Positions 45,402 to 54,434 are shown, numbered from the stretch's first letter. The stretch: 64,000 nucleotides of DNA from Paludibacteraceae bacterium (GCA_017477325.1 JAFUWV010000012.1:1-64000); one strand, 5' to 3'. Notes: generated from the sequence alone by a model not told the origin. Numbers and translations: made by a program.

Positions 45402-46391
45402 TTACTCCTGGTTGAGAGTGACACGCTTGAAGTCGCAAACGGTTACGCCAGCCTTCTTGAGGACGTCCTTAACGAGTTCCTTGTCCTCAGACATAACATA
45501 AACCTGCTCCAAGAGTGTGGACTCCTTGAGGAACTTAGCGAGACGTCCCTGAGCAATCATCTCCACCTTCTTGAGGTTGATGTTAGCCTCAGCCTCAACG
45601 GGCACGGTGGTACGTATCTGCTTAGCAAGTTCAGCCTGCTCCTGAGTGAGCCATCCCTTAGTGGTGTTGCTCTCGATATGGTCCATAGAGTCAGCATGTG
45701 CAGGGTTGATACCGGCCTTGCGCAGTGCGTTCTCGACAGCCTTGTTGATCTCGTCCTGTTTGGTTTTCTCGATAGCGACTTTGAGTTCGTGTTCTTTTAC
45801 TTCCTGTGCCACGAGTTCAGCCGAGACAGCGATAGGTGCCATAGCTGCGACCTGCATAGAGATGCCGTGCACGGTCTCCTGGGGTGCGTCAGCCTCAGCA
45901 ACAGCTACGAGTGAGGAGAGTTTGTTTCCGAGGTGGTTGTACGCATCGACTTTAGCTCCACGGAGGAAGACATAGTCGCTGAGTTCCATCTTCTCGCCTG
46001 TCACACCAGAGCGCTCTGTTACTAGTTCAGCAACGGTGCGACCGCTAACGACCTCGTTCTTAAGAGCCTCAAGAGAAGCGGGTTGACGATCCATAGCAAC
46101 ATCGAGTATGAGTTTTACGAGAGCCACGAAGTCAGCGTTTTTAGCCACGAAGTCAGTCTCGCACTTCACAGCAACGATAGCTGCGAATCCGTTTTCAGCC
46201 CGTCCAAGAACACAACCTTCGGAAGCCTCTCGGTCGCTACGCTTAGCAGCGATAGCCTGTCCACGTTTACGTAGGAGGTCTTTAGCCTGCTCGAAATCGC
46301 CATTAGCCTCTTCGAGAGCCTTCTTAACATCCATCATACCTGCGCCAGTGATGTCGCGCAGTTTCTTTATATCTGCAAGTGTTACTGCCAT
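45402..46391 (-). CDS. tsf: Translation elongation factor Ts
   Basis: Nucleotide-exchange factor for EF-Tu, 329 residues. The N-terminal UBA-like domain has LRDITGAGMMDVKKAL, followed by KCETDFVAKN, which contacts EF-Tu, and a long coiled coil with two core subdomains. Length is as in other Bacteroidota, which carry a longer core than E. coli. Last gene of the four-gene ribosomal run. Confidence 0.97.
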   Translation of the reverse strand: MAVTLADIKKLRDITGAGMMDVKKALEEANGDFEQAKDLLRKRGQAIAAKRSDREASEGCVLGRAENGFAAIVAVKCETDFVAKNADFVALVKLILDVAMDRQPASLEALKNEVVSGRTVAELVTERSGVTGEKMELSDYVFLRGAKVDAYNHLGNKLSSLVAVAEADAPQETVHGISMQVAAMAPIAVSAELVAQEVKEHELKVAIEKTKQDEINKAVENALRKAGINPAHADSMDHIESNTTKGWLTQEQAELAKQIRTTVPVEAEANINLKKVEMIAQGRLAKFLKESTLLEQVYVMSEDKELVKDVLKKAGVTVCDFKRVTLNQE

Positions 46392-46399
46392 AGTGATTG

Positions 46400-46480
46400 G
46401 AATTTAAAGATTGTTTGACGAGTTTGAAAAAGTTCGTCAAGTCTGACATGTACTCAACAAACTTTACAAACTCAAGATTT
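46400..46480. repeat. Junction repeats between rpsB and tsf
   Basis: GAGTTTGAA, AAGTTCGTC and CTCAACAAACTTTACAAACT belong to the 9-bp family; the array changes orientation in the middle, as in the metK leader. Confidence 0.6.
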
Positions 46481-46485
46481 GTTGA

Positions 46486-47334
46486 TTATTCAGCAGGAGC
46501 TTCTTCAGCGGGAGCTTCGGGAGCAGCCTCAGCTACTTTCTCGGGAGCCTTTGGTTCAGCCTGCTTGCGTACACGCTGACGGCGCTCTTTTGGTGCGGGA
46601 GCTTCCTCATCAGCCTGTGCCTGTGCAGCAGCCTCGTCAGCCTTCTCAACTTTGCGCTCATCGAGTCCTTCCTTGATAGCTGCAACAACAGCATTGAGGA
46701 TAGCGGTGATAGAAGATGTAGCATCGTCGTTAGCAGGGATGACGAAATCGATATTGTTAGGATCGGAGTTGGTATCAACGATACCGAATACAGGTATACC
46801 CAGACGCTGAGCCTCAGCGACAGCGATATGCTCTTTCATGACGTCAACCACGAAGACAGCACTCGGCAGACGTGTAAGGTCGGCGATAGAACCGAGGTTC
46901 TTCTCGAGTTTCTCACGCTGGCGTGTGATCTGCAGTTTCTCACGCTTGGAGATATTGTCGAAAGTGCCGTCGTTCATCATCTTGTCGATAGACGACATTT
47001 TCTTCACAGCCTTGCGGATAGTGGGGAAGTTGGTGAGCATACCACCAGCCCAACGCTCGGTGATATAAGGCATACCTACTTCTTTAGCCTTCTCAGCCAC
47101 GACGTCTTTAGCCTGCTTTTTGGTAGCTACAAAGAGCACTTTGCGACCAGACTTGGCGATGTTCTTGAGTGCCTCAGCAGCCTCTTCGATTTTTACGACG
47201 GTCTTGTTGAGGTCGATGATGTGGATACCATTGCGCTCCATGAAGATGTATGGAGCCATGGCGGGATTCCATTTGCGCTTGAGGTGACCGAAATGAGCAC
47301 CAGCTTCAAGCAATTCTTCGAAATTTGTTCTCAT
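46486..47334 (-). CDS. rpsB: 30S ribosomal protein S2
   Basis: Small-subunit protein of 282 residues. The N-terminus NFEELLEAGAHFGHLKRKWNP and the core WAGGMLTNFPTIRKA and PSAVFVVDVMKEHIAVAEA are typical. The last 50 residues are an Ala/Glu/Pro-rich acidic tail with one basic patch (KERRQRVRKQ), as seen in many Bacteroidota S2 proteins and absent from E. coli. Confidence 0.97.
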   Translation of the reverse strand: MRTNFEELLEAGAHFGHLKRKWNPAMAPYIFMERNGIHIIDLNKTVVKIEEAAEALKNIAKSGRKVLFVATKKQAKDVVAEKAKEVGMPYITERWAGGMLTNFPTIRKAVKKMSSIDKMMNDGTFDNISKREKLQITRQREKLEKNLGSIADLTRLPSAVFVVDVMKEHIAVAEAQRLGIPVFGIVDTNSDPNNIDFVIPANDDATSSITAILNAVVAAIKEGLDERKVEKADEAAAQAQADEEAPAPKERRQRVRKQAEPKAPEKVAEAAPEAPAEEAPAE

Positions 47335-47517
47335 TGTGATTTGTTTGTTTAATTAGTTAGTTTATAATATGTATCCGCAGATTTTGCCTTGCTCTTTACC
47401 GCCAATATATATAATGTCAATTGTCAGCAGGCGAGAACTGCCTTTTGAGAAGGCAAAACAATTGCGGGGTAGTCCGAGCGGAGTCCCCGCAATTTGGGAG
47501 AAAAGGGTTCTTTGTAG

Positions 47518-47570
47518 GAGATTAAGTGACTTAAGTTTCTTAAGTTTCCCAAGAGTCTTAAGTGCTTAAC
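47518..47570. repeat. CTTAAG-type junction repeats after rpsI
   Basis: GACTTAAGTT, TCTTAAGTT and TCTTAAGTG repeat at a 9-bp period up to the rpsI stop codon. The remaining 180 bases before rpsB contain a GCGGGG(T)/CCCCGC hairpin around 47463-47492 and nothing else I recognise. Confidence 0.6.
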
Positions 47571-47952
47571 GCTTACTGAACTGGAAGCGCTTACGTGCTT
47601 TGGGACGACCCGGTTTCTTACGCTCAACTTCACGAGCATCACGAGTCATGAATCCTTCAGCCTTGAGAGCCACCTTGTCTTCGGGGTTAATCTTAACGAG
47701 TGCGCGAGCGATAGCAAGGCGCAGAGCCTCTGCCTGACCTTTGTATCCGCCACCGTCGAGGTTAACGAGGATATCGTACTTCTCAGCAACACCAAGTTTG
47801 TTGAGAGGTTGTTTAACTATGTACTGGAGAATTGAAGAGGGGAAATAAACTTCGAGATCACGCTTGTTGATAGTGATCTTACCTGCTCCTTCTTTCACGA
47901 AAACGCGAGCAACTGCGGCTTTGCGTCTTCCTAATGCATTTACTACTTCCAT
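47566..47952 (-). CDS. rpsI: 30S ribosomal protein S9
   Basis: Small-subunit protein of 128 residues. ALGRRKAAVARVFVKEG at the N-terminus, GGGYKGQAEALRLAIARAL and the basic C-terminal tail GRPKARKRFQFSKR, which reaches the P-site tRNA, are all present. It follows rplM by 9 bases, the universal L13-S9 pair. Confidence 0.98.
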   Translation of the reverse strand: MEVVNALGRRKAAVARVFVKEGAGKITINKRDLEVYFPSSILQYIVKQPLNKLGVAEKYDILVNLDGGGYKGQAEALRLAIARALVKINPEDKVALKAEGFMTRDAREVERKKPGRPKARKRFQFSKR

Positions 47953-47961
47953 TGCTGCGTT

Positions 47962-48423
47962 TTATTTAAGTGTGTTAATGTCGATTTGTTTGGGCTGCTG
48001 AGCTGCATGAGGATGCTCGCTACCTGCGTAAACATAGAGATTGTTGATGATTTTGTCACCGAGGCGGTTCTTGGGCAGCATACCCTTAACCACTTTCTTA
48101 ATCAGACGGTCTGCACCTTTGTCCTTGAGATCCTGGGGAGTGAACTCGCGCTGACCACCGGGGTATCCGGTATAGCGTACATACTGACGGCCGGTCCACT
48201 TGTTTCCGGTAAGTTCTACACCTGCTGCGTTGATAACGATAACATAGTCGCCACAGTCCTGATTAGGAGTGAATGACGGTTTGTACTTGCCACGCAGAAG
48301 CTTGGCAATCTTGGTGCACATGCGACCAAGGATCTGACCCTGAGCATCAACTACCACCCACTGTTTCTGTTCGAGAGCGGCCTCTTTAGAGAGCGACAGA
48401 GTCTTGTAGCTTGTTGTTTCCAC
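47962..48423 (-). CDS. rplM: 50S ribosomal protein L13
   Basis: Large-subunit protein of 153 residues with WVVVDAQGQILGRMCTKIAKLLRGK, GDYVIVINAAGVELTGNKW and VKGMLPKNRLG. First gene of the rplM-rpsI-rpsB-tsf unit, preceded by a leader of about 140 nt and a consensus promoter. Confidence 0.98.
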   Translation of the reverse strand: METTSYKTLSLSKEAALEQKQWVVVDAQGQILGRMCTKIAKLLRGKYKPSFTPNQDCGDYVIVINAAGVELTGNKWTGRQYVRYTGYPGGQREFTPQDLKDKGADRLIKKVVKGMLPKNRLGDKIINNLYVYAGSEHPHAAQQPKQIDINTLK

Positions 48424-48570
48424 TGTTTTTTGTTGTTTTTGACCGTCCCGACAGACATCTATTGAGCGCTCAGCGCACTGCCCAGAACGGCGAATTAATA
48501 ATACTTGTTTACTTAAGTCGTTGGTAGATAGTAATTCTCACAAAAGAATACTATTCCACAAAACGGCTTG
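48424..48570 (-). promoter_or_regulatory. rplM leader, candidate autoregulatory RNA
   Basis: The 140-nt leader contains GTGCGCTGAGCGCTC, with a 10-bp palindrome TGAGCGCTCA, and a GGGACGGTC segment near the start codon. L13 and other r-proteins often bind their own leaders, so this is a candidate, but I cannot match it to a defined motif. Confidence 0.3.
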
Positions 48571-48601
48571 CAAAGGTACTGCTTTATTTTTAATTACGCA
48601 A
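48571..48601 (-). promoter_or_regulatory. Promoter of rplM-rpsI-rpsB-tsf
   Basis: TTG, 20-bp spacer, TACCTTTG on the minus strand. Confidence 0.72.
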
Positions 48602-48634
48602 TACCCTTGCAAGATTTTTTTCATTTATCCGCAT

Positions 48635-48715
48635 TGACAGGCAGTCTATTATGATTACATTGACCCGGCCAACCGGTATACAAACCGATATTACAACGGC
48701 CGGACAGACCTGTCA
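48635..48715. repeat. Three nested inverted repeats after the kinase-AAA+ gene
   Basis: TGACAGG/CCTGTCA (outer), CCGGCC/GGCCGG (middle) and CGGT/ACCG (inner) nest around one centre. No T run follows, so it is not a standard terminator. It lies between the kinase-AAA+ stop and the rplM promoter. Confidence 0.5.
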
Positions 48716-48740
48716 GGATGGGGGACAAGCGGAGTTCTTG

Positions 48741-50681
48741 TCAGAAGAAACCGATACGTTTTCTGTCGTTCATGCCCGCCACACCGTCCATCCGCTCGCG
48801 TATCTCGTCGTACTGCTTGAGCACCTCTTTCTTGACCGAGGGCTTGGTTGCAACGACAATAGACTCGAGAAGTTCCTGAGAAATCTTCTTATGCGTGAAA
48901 GCAGCCGTCATGGCAGCATCGTTGACTACGTATGCGATGTCGGAAGCCACATATCCGTCGGAGAGTGTGGCAAGGCGTTCAGCGTCGATATTGTCCTCCA
49001 TCGGGCGCCCTTTCAGGTGATGGAGGAACATCTCCTTGCGTGCAGTGAAGTCCGGCAGCGGCACATATATCTGTTTGTCGATACGTCCTGTACGGAGCAC
49101 AGCGGGGTCAATCTTGTCAGGACGGTTGGATGTAGCGATGACGAAAATCTTCCTGTGCGAGCAGTTGTTGAGTTGCGAGAGGAACTCGTTGACCTCGCTG
49201 GCGTAATGCTGGTTGGTGTCACCGCTACGGACGGGTACCAGGGCATCGAACTCATCGAAGTTGAGCACACACGGCGCATTCTGCTCCGCCTCTTTGAAGA
49301 GTGCCGCAATCTTCTCCTGCGAGCCGTGCACATAAGTGCTGGCAAGGTCGGACGCCTTGATGAGGATATAGTTGAAACCCGCCTCCTCGGAGAACTTCTC
49401 AGCAAAGAACGTCTTTCCGCAACCCGGAGGACCATAGAGGAGCATGCCATTAGGCGGAGTGAGACGGTATTCCTCTGCCAGTTCGCGGTTCTGGAGGACG
49501 AAGATAACCTTCTGCTTCAAGAGGTCTTTCAACTCCTGCATACCGGCTATGTCCTCAAAACCTTTACCGTTGCCTCGTTGCACACGGAACTGTGTTGCTC
49601 CCGGTTCGGCATCAGGGTTCTGGTTCGGGTCGGGGCTGCCATGATTGCTTGGACCTGAGGGGTTGCCGGAGTTAGACGGTCTGTCAGAGCCCGAGGGACT
49701 GCCTGACTCGGATGGTCCGCCTGTGCCGGGGGTGTGACGTGGGTCGGTAGGATTAGAGGTATGGCGGGTGTTGTGAGCACCTGATATGCCTTCGCCCGAA
49801 ATGGTCGAAGTAGGCGGAGTGAATGTCTCGTTACGTTCACGAATGGCAGTAATCAGTTGTTCGACTGTATCGTAGCGATACTGATACTCGAGCGAGAGCC
49901 CTTTGTAGAGCACATTGCGCAGCCAGTCAGGCAGACTGACACCTCCGAAATCCAGCGGGTGCGTCTTGCGGAACTGGCGTATACGGTTGCTATGCTCGGA
50001 GAGGCTTTTGGCAGCGGGGAGCTCCTGGTACCACGGAGCACGACCTACGAGCATAGTGTAGAAGACTGCACATGCAGAGAAGATGTCGGACTGCTCATCG
50101 AAGACACCGATGAAGGTCTCGTTGGCACGATAGAAGGGGTCGAGGTCGGAGGTCTCGAAGGTGGGGTTGCCGTTGGCACGTTCTCCCACATGCCCCATGT
50201 CGATGAGTTCGGGTATACCGCCTGTCTTGGCAGAAAGCATGATGTTGGACGGAGTGATGTCGTTGTGACACAAAGGCGGGCGCTGCTCGTGCATATATTT
50301 GACACCGTCAAGAATCTGCAGGAAGAGACTGACAGCCTCCTCCATCTCCATCTTGCCTTCGCGCTCTATCTTCTCGATAAGCAGTTCACCACTGAAATAG
50401 TTGGTAACCAGATACTGATAGTCGCCCGACTCAAGCCTCTCCTGACCATCGCGTATGTGACTTATGAGGTTGGCATGACGCAGAGCTGAGCAATAGCGTA
50501 TCTCCTTGACAATACCCTGCTGCAACATACGCTCAGGCATATTTTTCAGGCAGAACAACTTGAGGAAATAGGTGTCACCGTTGTCATCGGCCACTTTATA
50601 TGTCTCTGAATAGACATTTTCTTTTAGCAGGTTCAGAACAACATATCCTGCAAAACGGTCATCTTGATGTAAGGCACTCAT
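48741..50681 (-). CDS. Protein kinase - AAA+ ATPase fusion protein
   Basis: A 646-residue fusion. Residues 8-285 form a Ser/Thr-type kinase: beta3 Lys41, helix-C Glu60, catalytic HND (Asp141) with Asn146, and DMG (Asp161) in place of DFG; the glycine-rich loop has no glycine. Residues 285-375 are a Gly/Ser/Pro/Asn linker. Residues 376-646 are a classical AAA+ module, Vps4/FtsH-like, with Walker A GPPGCGKT (417-424), Walker B LNFDEFDA (Asp476, Glu477), sensor Asn519 and arginine fingers Arg530 and Arg533. No membrane segment. Both halves look active. It follows a BACON lipoprotein gene by 67 bases with no promoter between. Role unknown. Confidence 0.88.
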   Translation of the reverse strand: MSALHQDDRFAGYVVLNLLKENVYSETYKVADDNGDTYFLKLFCLKNMPERMLQQGIVKEIRYCSALRHANLISHIRDGQERLESGDYQYLVTNYFSGELLIEKIEREGKMEMEEAVSLFLQILDGVKYMHEQRPPLCHNDITPSNIMLSAKTGGIPELIDMGHVGERANGNPTFETSDLDPFYRANETFIGVFDEQSDIFSACAVFYTMLVGRAPWYQELPAAKSLSEHSNRIRQFRKTHPLDFGGVSLPDWLRNVLYKGLSLEYQYRYDTVEQLITAIRERNETFTPPTSTISGEGISGAHNTRHTSNPTDPRHTPGTGGPSESGSPSGSDRPSNSGNPSGPSNHGSPDPNQNPDAEPGATQFRVQRGNGKGFEDIAGMQELKDLLKQKVIFVLQNRELAEEYRLTPPNGMLLYGPPGCGKTFFAEKFSEEAGFNYILIKASDLASTYVHGSQEKIAALFKEAEQNAPCVLNFDEFDALVPVRSGDTNQHYASEVNEFLSQLNNCSHRKIFVIATSNRPDKIDPAVLRTGRIDKQIYVPLPDFTARKEMFLHHLKGRPMEDNIDAERLATLSDGYVASDIAYVVNDAAMTAAFTHKKISQELLESIVVATKPSVKKEVLKQYDEIRERMDGVAGMNDRKRIGFF

Positions 50682-50691
50682 GGGACTTGAA

Positions 50692-50731
50692 TAGATAATA
50701 GTTAATAGTGAATAGTTAATAGTGAATAACT
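50692..50731. repeat. 14-bp tandem repeat between lipoprotein and kinase genes
   Basis: TAGTTAATAGTGAA occurs twice in tandem, with a partial third copy, filling the short gap. Confidence 0.65.
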
Positions 50732-50748
50732 GTGGTTAAAATGAGGTA

Positions 50749-52101
50749 TTATTCAACGTCGTGTACAAGGCGGACAGAAAAACCATCATAAACAGGCACC
50801 TCTACTATAGCACCTAAACCTGGATGTAACGCATATGCTCTTTGAGAGGATTCATCTTTAAGTGTAGAAGTCCAATAGGCACCTCCTTCAGCCTTAGAGA
50901 ACGTTGTGCCTGAACGGAACCCACTCATCAAAGGCAAGATTACAGCCCCTTGCACCTGAACATAAAGCAACTGCTCTTTTGTATAGTCTTTCAATGTATT
51001 GGGAGCAATAGTCAACTCATTAGACAAATCAAGACCATCGGGAAGAATAATCAAGAAACTCTCGTTATTCATGTCAGTAACTCTAACTCCTCCCGCCTCA
51101 AAGTTATCAATCTTTTGTTTCATAAGATACTCTACCTCATCTTTAGTAGGAGTACGCCAAAAGCCCTTTTCTGTACCGGCATATGCCTCATGCTCAATAG
51201 CATTGTACTGCCCCCAGTCATAGTCTGTGCCGGCTATATCAGAGCCATAGAAGTAGTCCTCAGACTCTTCGGAACAGAGGTACGGATATTTATCATCATA
51301 TCCGCTGGTTCCCCATCCGAACAGGTCTATCCAGCCGTTGTAATACTGGTCTATATATTCATTACTCTTGCCTAAATAGTCATACTGGTGCTCAGCAAAG
51401 CGGAAAGTGTTCTGAACGGCGTTATACTGCAAGTTGCCCGGTGCAAAGATAACTTTCTTTGTCTCGCTCACAGAGAACTGTGCGACAGCAATGCCACTTC
51501 GCTCAACTTCGAGCACTACTCCACTCTCTTTCTTGCCAACCTCATAGACAGTAATCTTACCAGTGGTAGCGGCAAAATTGTCAGTTACAGCAACGTCGAT
51601 TGAGAGTTTGCCGTTTCCTTTTCCCACACCCGGAGTGACATTCAGCCAGGAAACATCCTTGTCAACCATCCACTTGACTTCGGAAGTGACTTCAACCTCA
51701 AACTGTCCTCCTATGGCAGGCGCCTCCAGCTTAGTCTGACTGAGTTGTATGGTTCCATCACCGGCACCTTCTCCACGCCTGACCACAGTCAGCATAGCAC
51801 TCATGTCTGCGGACGTGAAAGTAATGTAAGCAATAGCATATCCTTTGCCCGGCTGGGTAGTGATTGTGACAACATCTGCGGGGCCCTCACCTTTATCAGG
51901 ACTAATGCCGACCCAGTCATTGCCGGAGTCGATAGTAACGAACCATGAGGCTGCAGAAGTAACCGTTACAGAATAAGTTCCGCCTTCGTTACTTGCTTCT
52001 ATTTGTGACTCACTCAACCCAAACTCCACTTCGGGCTGCTGCTGATTACAAGAAAGCAACATAAGAGCTACTGCTGCCAATGAAAAAATGAACTTTTTCA
52101 T
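50749..52101 (-). CDS. Surface lipoprotein with two BACON domains and a FISUMP-type C-terminus
   Basis: A 450-residue lipoprotein: signal peptide with lipobox LLSC, first BACON domain at about 27-112 (AASWFVTIDSGNDWVGISP), second at about 115-205 (SEVKWMVDKDVSWLNVTPG), then the C-terminal domain with FRFAEHQYDYLG, GWIDLFGWG and FSVRLVHD. The C-terminal half matches that of the 3212-4351 lipoprotein, so the two are paralogues that differ in BACON copy number. It has its own promoter and heads a two-gene unit with the kinase-AAA+ fusion. Confidence 0.82.
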   Translation of the reverse strand: MKKFIFSLAAVALMLLSCNQQQPEVEFGLSESQIEASNEGGTYSVTVTSAASWFVTIDSGNDWVGISPDKGEGPADVVTITTQPGKGYAIAYITFTSADMSAMLTVVRRGEGAGDGTIQLSQTKLEAPAIGGQFEVEVTSEVKWMVDKDVSWLNVTPGVGKGNGKLSIDVAVTDNFAATTGKITVYEVGKKESGVVLEVERSGIAVAQFSVSETKKVIFAPGNLQYNAVQNTFRFAEHQYDYLGKSNEYIDQYYNGWIDLFGWGTSGYDDKYPYLCSEESEDYFYGSDIAGTDYDWGQYNAIEHEAYAGTEKGFWRTPTKDEVEYLMKQKIDNFEAGGVRVTDMNNESFLIILPDGLDLSNELTIAPNTLKDYTKEQLLYVQVQGAVILPLMSGFRSGTTFSKAEGGAYWTSTLKDESSQRAYALHPGLGAIVEVPVYDGFSVRLVHDVE

Positions 52102-52132
52102 ATAAAGAAAGAATATTGATTAATATCAGCTG

Positions 52133-52162
52133 CAAAGATACAATATTTTTTTTAATATACAA
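52133..52162 (-). promoter_or_regulatory. Promoter of the BACON lipoprotein - kinase-AAA+ unit
   Basis: TTG, 19-bp spacer, TATCTTTG on the minus strand, just past the aqpZ terminator and 32 bases before the ATG. Confidence 0.66.
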
Positions 52163-52173
52163 AGATAAAACAA

Positions 52174-52206
52174 AAAAGCCGTCTCTCAGATAGAGAAACG
52201 GCTTTG
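52174..52206 (-). terminator. Terminator of aqpZ
   Basis: AAAGCCGT/ACGGCTTT with an inner TCTC/GAGA stem, followed by six T on the minus strand. Confidence 0.78.
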
Positions 52207-52223
52207 AAATATACGCTGTATAT

Positions 52224-52316
52224 CTTACTTCTTACAGCGCAGCGGTTATTGTTAGGGAGACGTCCCAATGCGACGTCTCTACGCGGTAGTGGTCTTACCT
52301 CCTACAGCGTAAGAGG
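52224..52316. repeat. Palindromic element flanked by direct repeats
   Basis: GAGACGTC and GACGTCTC (52257-52264 and 52272-52279) form an 8-bp hairpin with a 7-nt loop. On either side lie imperfect direct copies of CTTAC(T/C)TC(T/C)TACAGCG. It has the form of a dispersed intergenic palindrome (REP-like) and sits in the aqpZ 3' trailer, not at a promoter. Confidence 0.6.
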
Positions 52317-52319
52317 TCA

Positions 52320-53030
52320 TTATTGCTTCTTGCAAGAAGTGCAAGTGATGCACTTGTAGCACAGACCTGCGAGGGCGGCACCTACGAGCGGAGCCACGAT
52401 GAAGAGCCAGAGCTGCGGCAGTGCAAATGCATTCTCAGAGAAGATAGCCTGTGAGATACTGCGAGCAGGGTTGACACTGGTATTGGTCAGAGGAATACTG
52501 ATAAGGTGAATCAGTGTAAGGCAGAGACCGATAGCCAGACCTGCGAACTTACCGTTGGCATGCTTGTCGTCGGTAGCACCGAGGATAACCATAAGGAAGA
52601 CGAAGGTGAGCACAGCCTCAACAGCGAAAGCACCACCACAACTGATCTGCTGATAGCCTGCTGCGCCTGCGAAAGCATCACCATAACCATTGGCAGCGAA
52701 AGTACCTACCTCCATACCTGCAGCCTTAACAAGACCGAAGAGAACGGCACCTGCGATGATAGCACCAACTATCTGAGCGCACCAGTAGAGGAGCATCTCT
52801 TTCCAAGTCATACGGCCATTGCAGAACACACCGAGAGATACAGCAGGATTGAGATGAGCACCGGAGATATGACCGATACCATAAGCCATAGTAACGACTG
52901 TAAGACCAAAAGCGAGAGCTACGCCAAGGAAACCTACATTACCACCGGCAAAGATTGCAGTACCGCAACCGCCGAACACGAGCCAAAATGTACCAAGACA
53001 CTCGGCAATGAGTTTGTTAGTAATCTTCAT
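52320..53030 (-). CDS. aqpZ: Aquaporin Z
   Basis: A six-helix water channel of 236 residues. Both pore motifs are intact: HLNPAVSLG and SVNPARS, the latter giving the selectivity-filter Arg. FGGCGTAIFAGG at the first helix is typical of the AqpZ branch. The C-terminus ends in CYKCITCTSCKKQ, a cysteine-rich tail that E. coli AqpZ lacks and that could bind metal or be lipidated; unexplained. Confidence 0.95.
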   Translation of the reverse strand: MKITNKLIAECLGTFWLVFGGCGTAIFAGGNVGFLGVALAFGLTVVTMAYGIGHISGAHLNPAVSLGVFCNGRMTWKEMLLYWCAQIVGAIIAGAVLFGLVKAAGMEVGTFAANGYGDAFAGAAGYQQISCGGAFAVEAVLTFVFLMVILGATDDKHANGKFAGLAIGLCLTLIHLISIPLTNTSVNPARSISQAIFSENAFALPQLWLFIVAPLVGAALAGLCYKCITCTSCKKQ

Positions 53031-53101
53031 AACGATTTTGTGTTAAATTGTTTGTTATTGTTGATTGTATGTTTGGTTGTTCAAACCACATTTTTACACT
53101 G

Positions 53102-53132
53102 CAAAGATAATACATTTCTGCGAGACATACAA
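53102..53132 (-). promoter_or_regulatory. Promoter of aqpZ
   Basis: TTG, 20-bp spacer, TATCTTTG on the minus strand, between metK and aqpZ. Confidence 0.72.
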
Positions 53133-53195
53133 CAGACAAACAAAAGATTTTTCCTTATTATTAACATAGGTAAATCAAATAATAAGAAACTGTAA

Positions 53196-54434
53196 TTAGC
53201 AACCAAAGCACTTACGGATGTCGTCCACGCGGTCGAGTTTCTCCCACGTAAAGAGTTCCACACGGCGCGTAAACAGGTTACCGTTGCCGTCAAGGAAAGT
53301 CTTCTCCACCACTTGCGGGGTTCTGCCTACATGACCATAGGAAGCCGTCTCCTCGTAGATAGGCTGGCGCAGATTGAGTGTCTGCTCAATGGCTCCCGGA
53401 CGGAGGTCGAAGAGAGAGGAGACTTTGTCTGCAATCTGGTTGTCAGTGAGATTGACCTTGGCAGTGCCATAAGTGTTGACATAGACAGAAACGGGTTCAG
53501 CCACACCTATAGCGTAACTGAGTTGCACAAGCACCTCACGAGCCACACCTGCCGCCACAAGGTTCTTGGCTATATAGCGGGCAGCGTAGGCAGCAGAACG
53601 GTCAACCTTGCTCGGGTCTTTTCCTGAGAAAGCACCTCCACCGTGAGCACCACGACCACCATAGGTATCTACAATGATTTTCCTACCCGTCAGGCCTGTG
53701 TCACCATGAGGGCCGCCGATAACAAAATTGCCGGTAGGATTGACCAGCAGTTTGTAGTCATGCGCATTGAGCAAGTCGGCATAGCGGCTGTCGCGCGTTG
53801 CCACACGCGGGAGAAGGATGTTGACTATATCCTCGCGAATCTGCTCTTGAGTGACATCGGGGTCATGCTGAGTGGAGATGACGATGGTATCGATACGCAG
53901 CGGAGTACCGTCGTCAGCATACTGCATAGTGACCTGGCTTTTGGTGTCAGGGCGGAGATAGGTCATCTGCTGCCCCTCTTTACGTATGCGGGCAAGTGTG
54001 AAAACGAGGGTGTGAGCAAGGTCGAGAGTAAGAGGCATATAGTTGTCGGTCTCGTCGGTTGCATAGCCGAACATCATGCCTTGGTCGCCGGCTCCCTGCT
54101 GAAGTTTGTCGCCACGCGAGACACCTTGATTGATGTCTTGCGACTGCTCATGCAATGCTGTGAAGATGCCGCATGAGTTGCCGTCGAACATATACTCGGA
54201 CTTGGTATAACCAATGCGGTTGATAGTCTTGCGAACAACATCTTGCACATCGACGTAAGTATTGCTTCGCACCTCTCCTGCTATGACGACTTGACCTGTA
54301 GTGACAAGTGTCTCGCATGCTACATGCGCATCAGGGTCAAGGGCAAGGAACTGGTCGAGTACGGCATCGGATATCTGGTCAGCCACTTTGTCGGGATGAC
54401 CTTCGGAAACGGATTCAGATGTGAATAGATACAT
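53196..54434 (-). CDS. metK: S-adenosylmethionine synthetase
   Basis: Makes S-adenosylmethionine from methionine and ATP. The N-terminal [21 protein letters not shown] with the ATP-contacting His, [12 protein letters not shown] and the P-loop-like [16 protein letters not shown] are complete over 412 residues. An upstream SAM-II-like riboswitch and an intrinsic terminator lie in its leader, so feedback by the product is likely. Confidence 0.97.
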   Translation of the reverse strand: MYLFTSESVSEGHPDKVADQISDAVLDQFLALDPDAHVACETLVTTGQVVIAGEVRSNTYVDVQDVVRKTINRIGYTKSEYMFDGNSCGIFTALHEQSQDINQGVSRGDKLQQGAGDQGMMFGYATDETDNYMPLTLDLAHTLVFTLARIRKEGQQMTYLRPDTKSQVTMQYADDGTPLRIDTIVISTQHDPDVTQEQIREDIVNILLPRVATRDSRYADLLNAHDYKLLVNPTGNFVIGGPHGDTGLTGRKIIVDTYGGRGAHGGGAFSGKDPSKVDRSAAYAARYIAKNLVAAGVAREVLVQLSYAIGVAEPVSVYVNTYGTAKVNLTDNQIADKVSSLFDLRPGAIEQTLNLRQPIYEETASYGHVGRTPQVVEKTFLDGNGNLFTRRVELFTWEKLDRVDDIRKCFGC

